A stretch of DNA of 6,324 nucleotides from Achromobacter sp. (GTDB taxonomy: Bacteria; Pseudomonadota; Gammaproteobacteria; Burkholderiales; Burkholderiaceae_B): the NCBI GenBank assembly GCA_003454835.1, contig DMTA01000027.1, positions 1 to 6,324 on the forward strand. The letters are read 5' to 3'. A program made the position numbers and the translations under genes. Under the pieces are notes generated by a model. The model was not told where the DNA came from. It made no database searches and saw only the letters and a program-made list of their open reading frames with translations. Of the stretch, positions 6,206 to 6,324 are shown piece by piece; the first letter of the stretch is position 1, and each line of letters opens with the position of its first letter.

Positions 6206-6324
6206 TTACTGCGGCAGATGCAGCGACCAGCAACGATCCTCACGCTCCAGCCGCCAGCCCGCAACCGACGCAAGCAGCTCGATTTCCTGCGGGTCGAAAG
6301 CCGGCGGCCGGTCCGCAGCCGGAG
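6206..6324 (-). CDS. C-terminal end of an unrecognised protein
   Basis: On the minus strand an open frame enters from the right edge and ends at TAA (6206-6208), giving 38 complete codons. The translation begins PAADRPPAFDPQEIELLASV and ends in WSLHLPQ. The GC-rich third positions and a helix-like DPQEIELLASVAGWRLERE stretch look like real coding sequence. The minus-strand frame used by the heme oxygenase gene is closed by a stop upstream of 6233. I do not recognise the family. The gene stops 101 nt before the heme oxygenase start in the same direction, so the two may be co-transcribed. A bacteriophytochrome would be a natural partner, but nothing in these residues shows it. Confidence 0.5.
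   Translation of the reverse strand, partial: PAADRPPAFDPQEIELLASVAGWRLEREDRCWSLHLPQ

Noticed and set aside
6105..6233. A longer heme oxygenase starting at ATG 6233
   Set aside because: The extra 43 residues are rich in Pro, Arg and Ala, resemble translated non-coding DNA, and would overlap the end of the upstream gene. Family similarity begins at the methionine encoded at 6104.

Overview
The window looks like a chromosomal segment of a GC-rich betaproteobacterium. Gene order, codon use and protein style suggest the Bordetella/Achromobacter group of Alcaligenaceae. That placement is an inference from recall, not a database match. No tRNA, rRNA, CRISPR array, insertion sequence, phage gene or clear sign of recent transfer is visible.

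Region 1 (1-1524, plus strand) is a conserved DNA-maintenance cluster: the 3' end of dnaX (DNA polymerase III tau subunit), a YbaB/EbfC nucleoid-associated protein and the recombination mediator RecR. The genes are close together (44 and 21 nt gaps).

Region 2 (1592-5503, plus strand) begins 67 nt after recR and is a tightly coupled four-gene cassette. It encodes a family III (CaiB/BaiF) CoA-transferase, a substrate-binding protein of the NMT1/THI5/SsuA type with a twin-arginine-like leader, an ABC ATPase and a six-helix permease. The first two genes share ATGA, the next pair overlap by 8 nt, and the last pair are 3 nt apart. The simplest reading is uptake of a small organic acid or related solute, followed by its activation to a CoA thioester. 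The substrate cannot be read from the sequence.

Region 3 (5504-6324) is convergent. A 191-residue biliverdin-forming heme oxygenase of the BphO/PigA type lies on the minus strand. Its stop codon sits in the loop of a strong imperfect hairpin shared with the 3' end of the permease gene, and a second, perfect 18-bp palindrome lies 2 nt further on. Upstream of the heme oxygenase, the last 38 codons of another minus-strand gene run off the window end; I do not recognise its product.

Most of the window is ordinary. The points most worth a second look are the CoA-transferase/ABC-importer coupling, an apparent insert in the CoA-transferase, the tandem hairpins at the convergent junction, and a perfect 20-bp palindrome inside dnaX. 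I see no convincing wholly new system.
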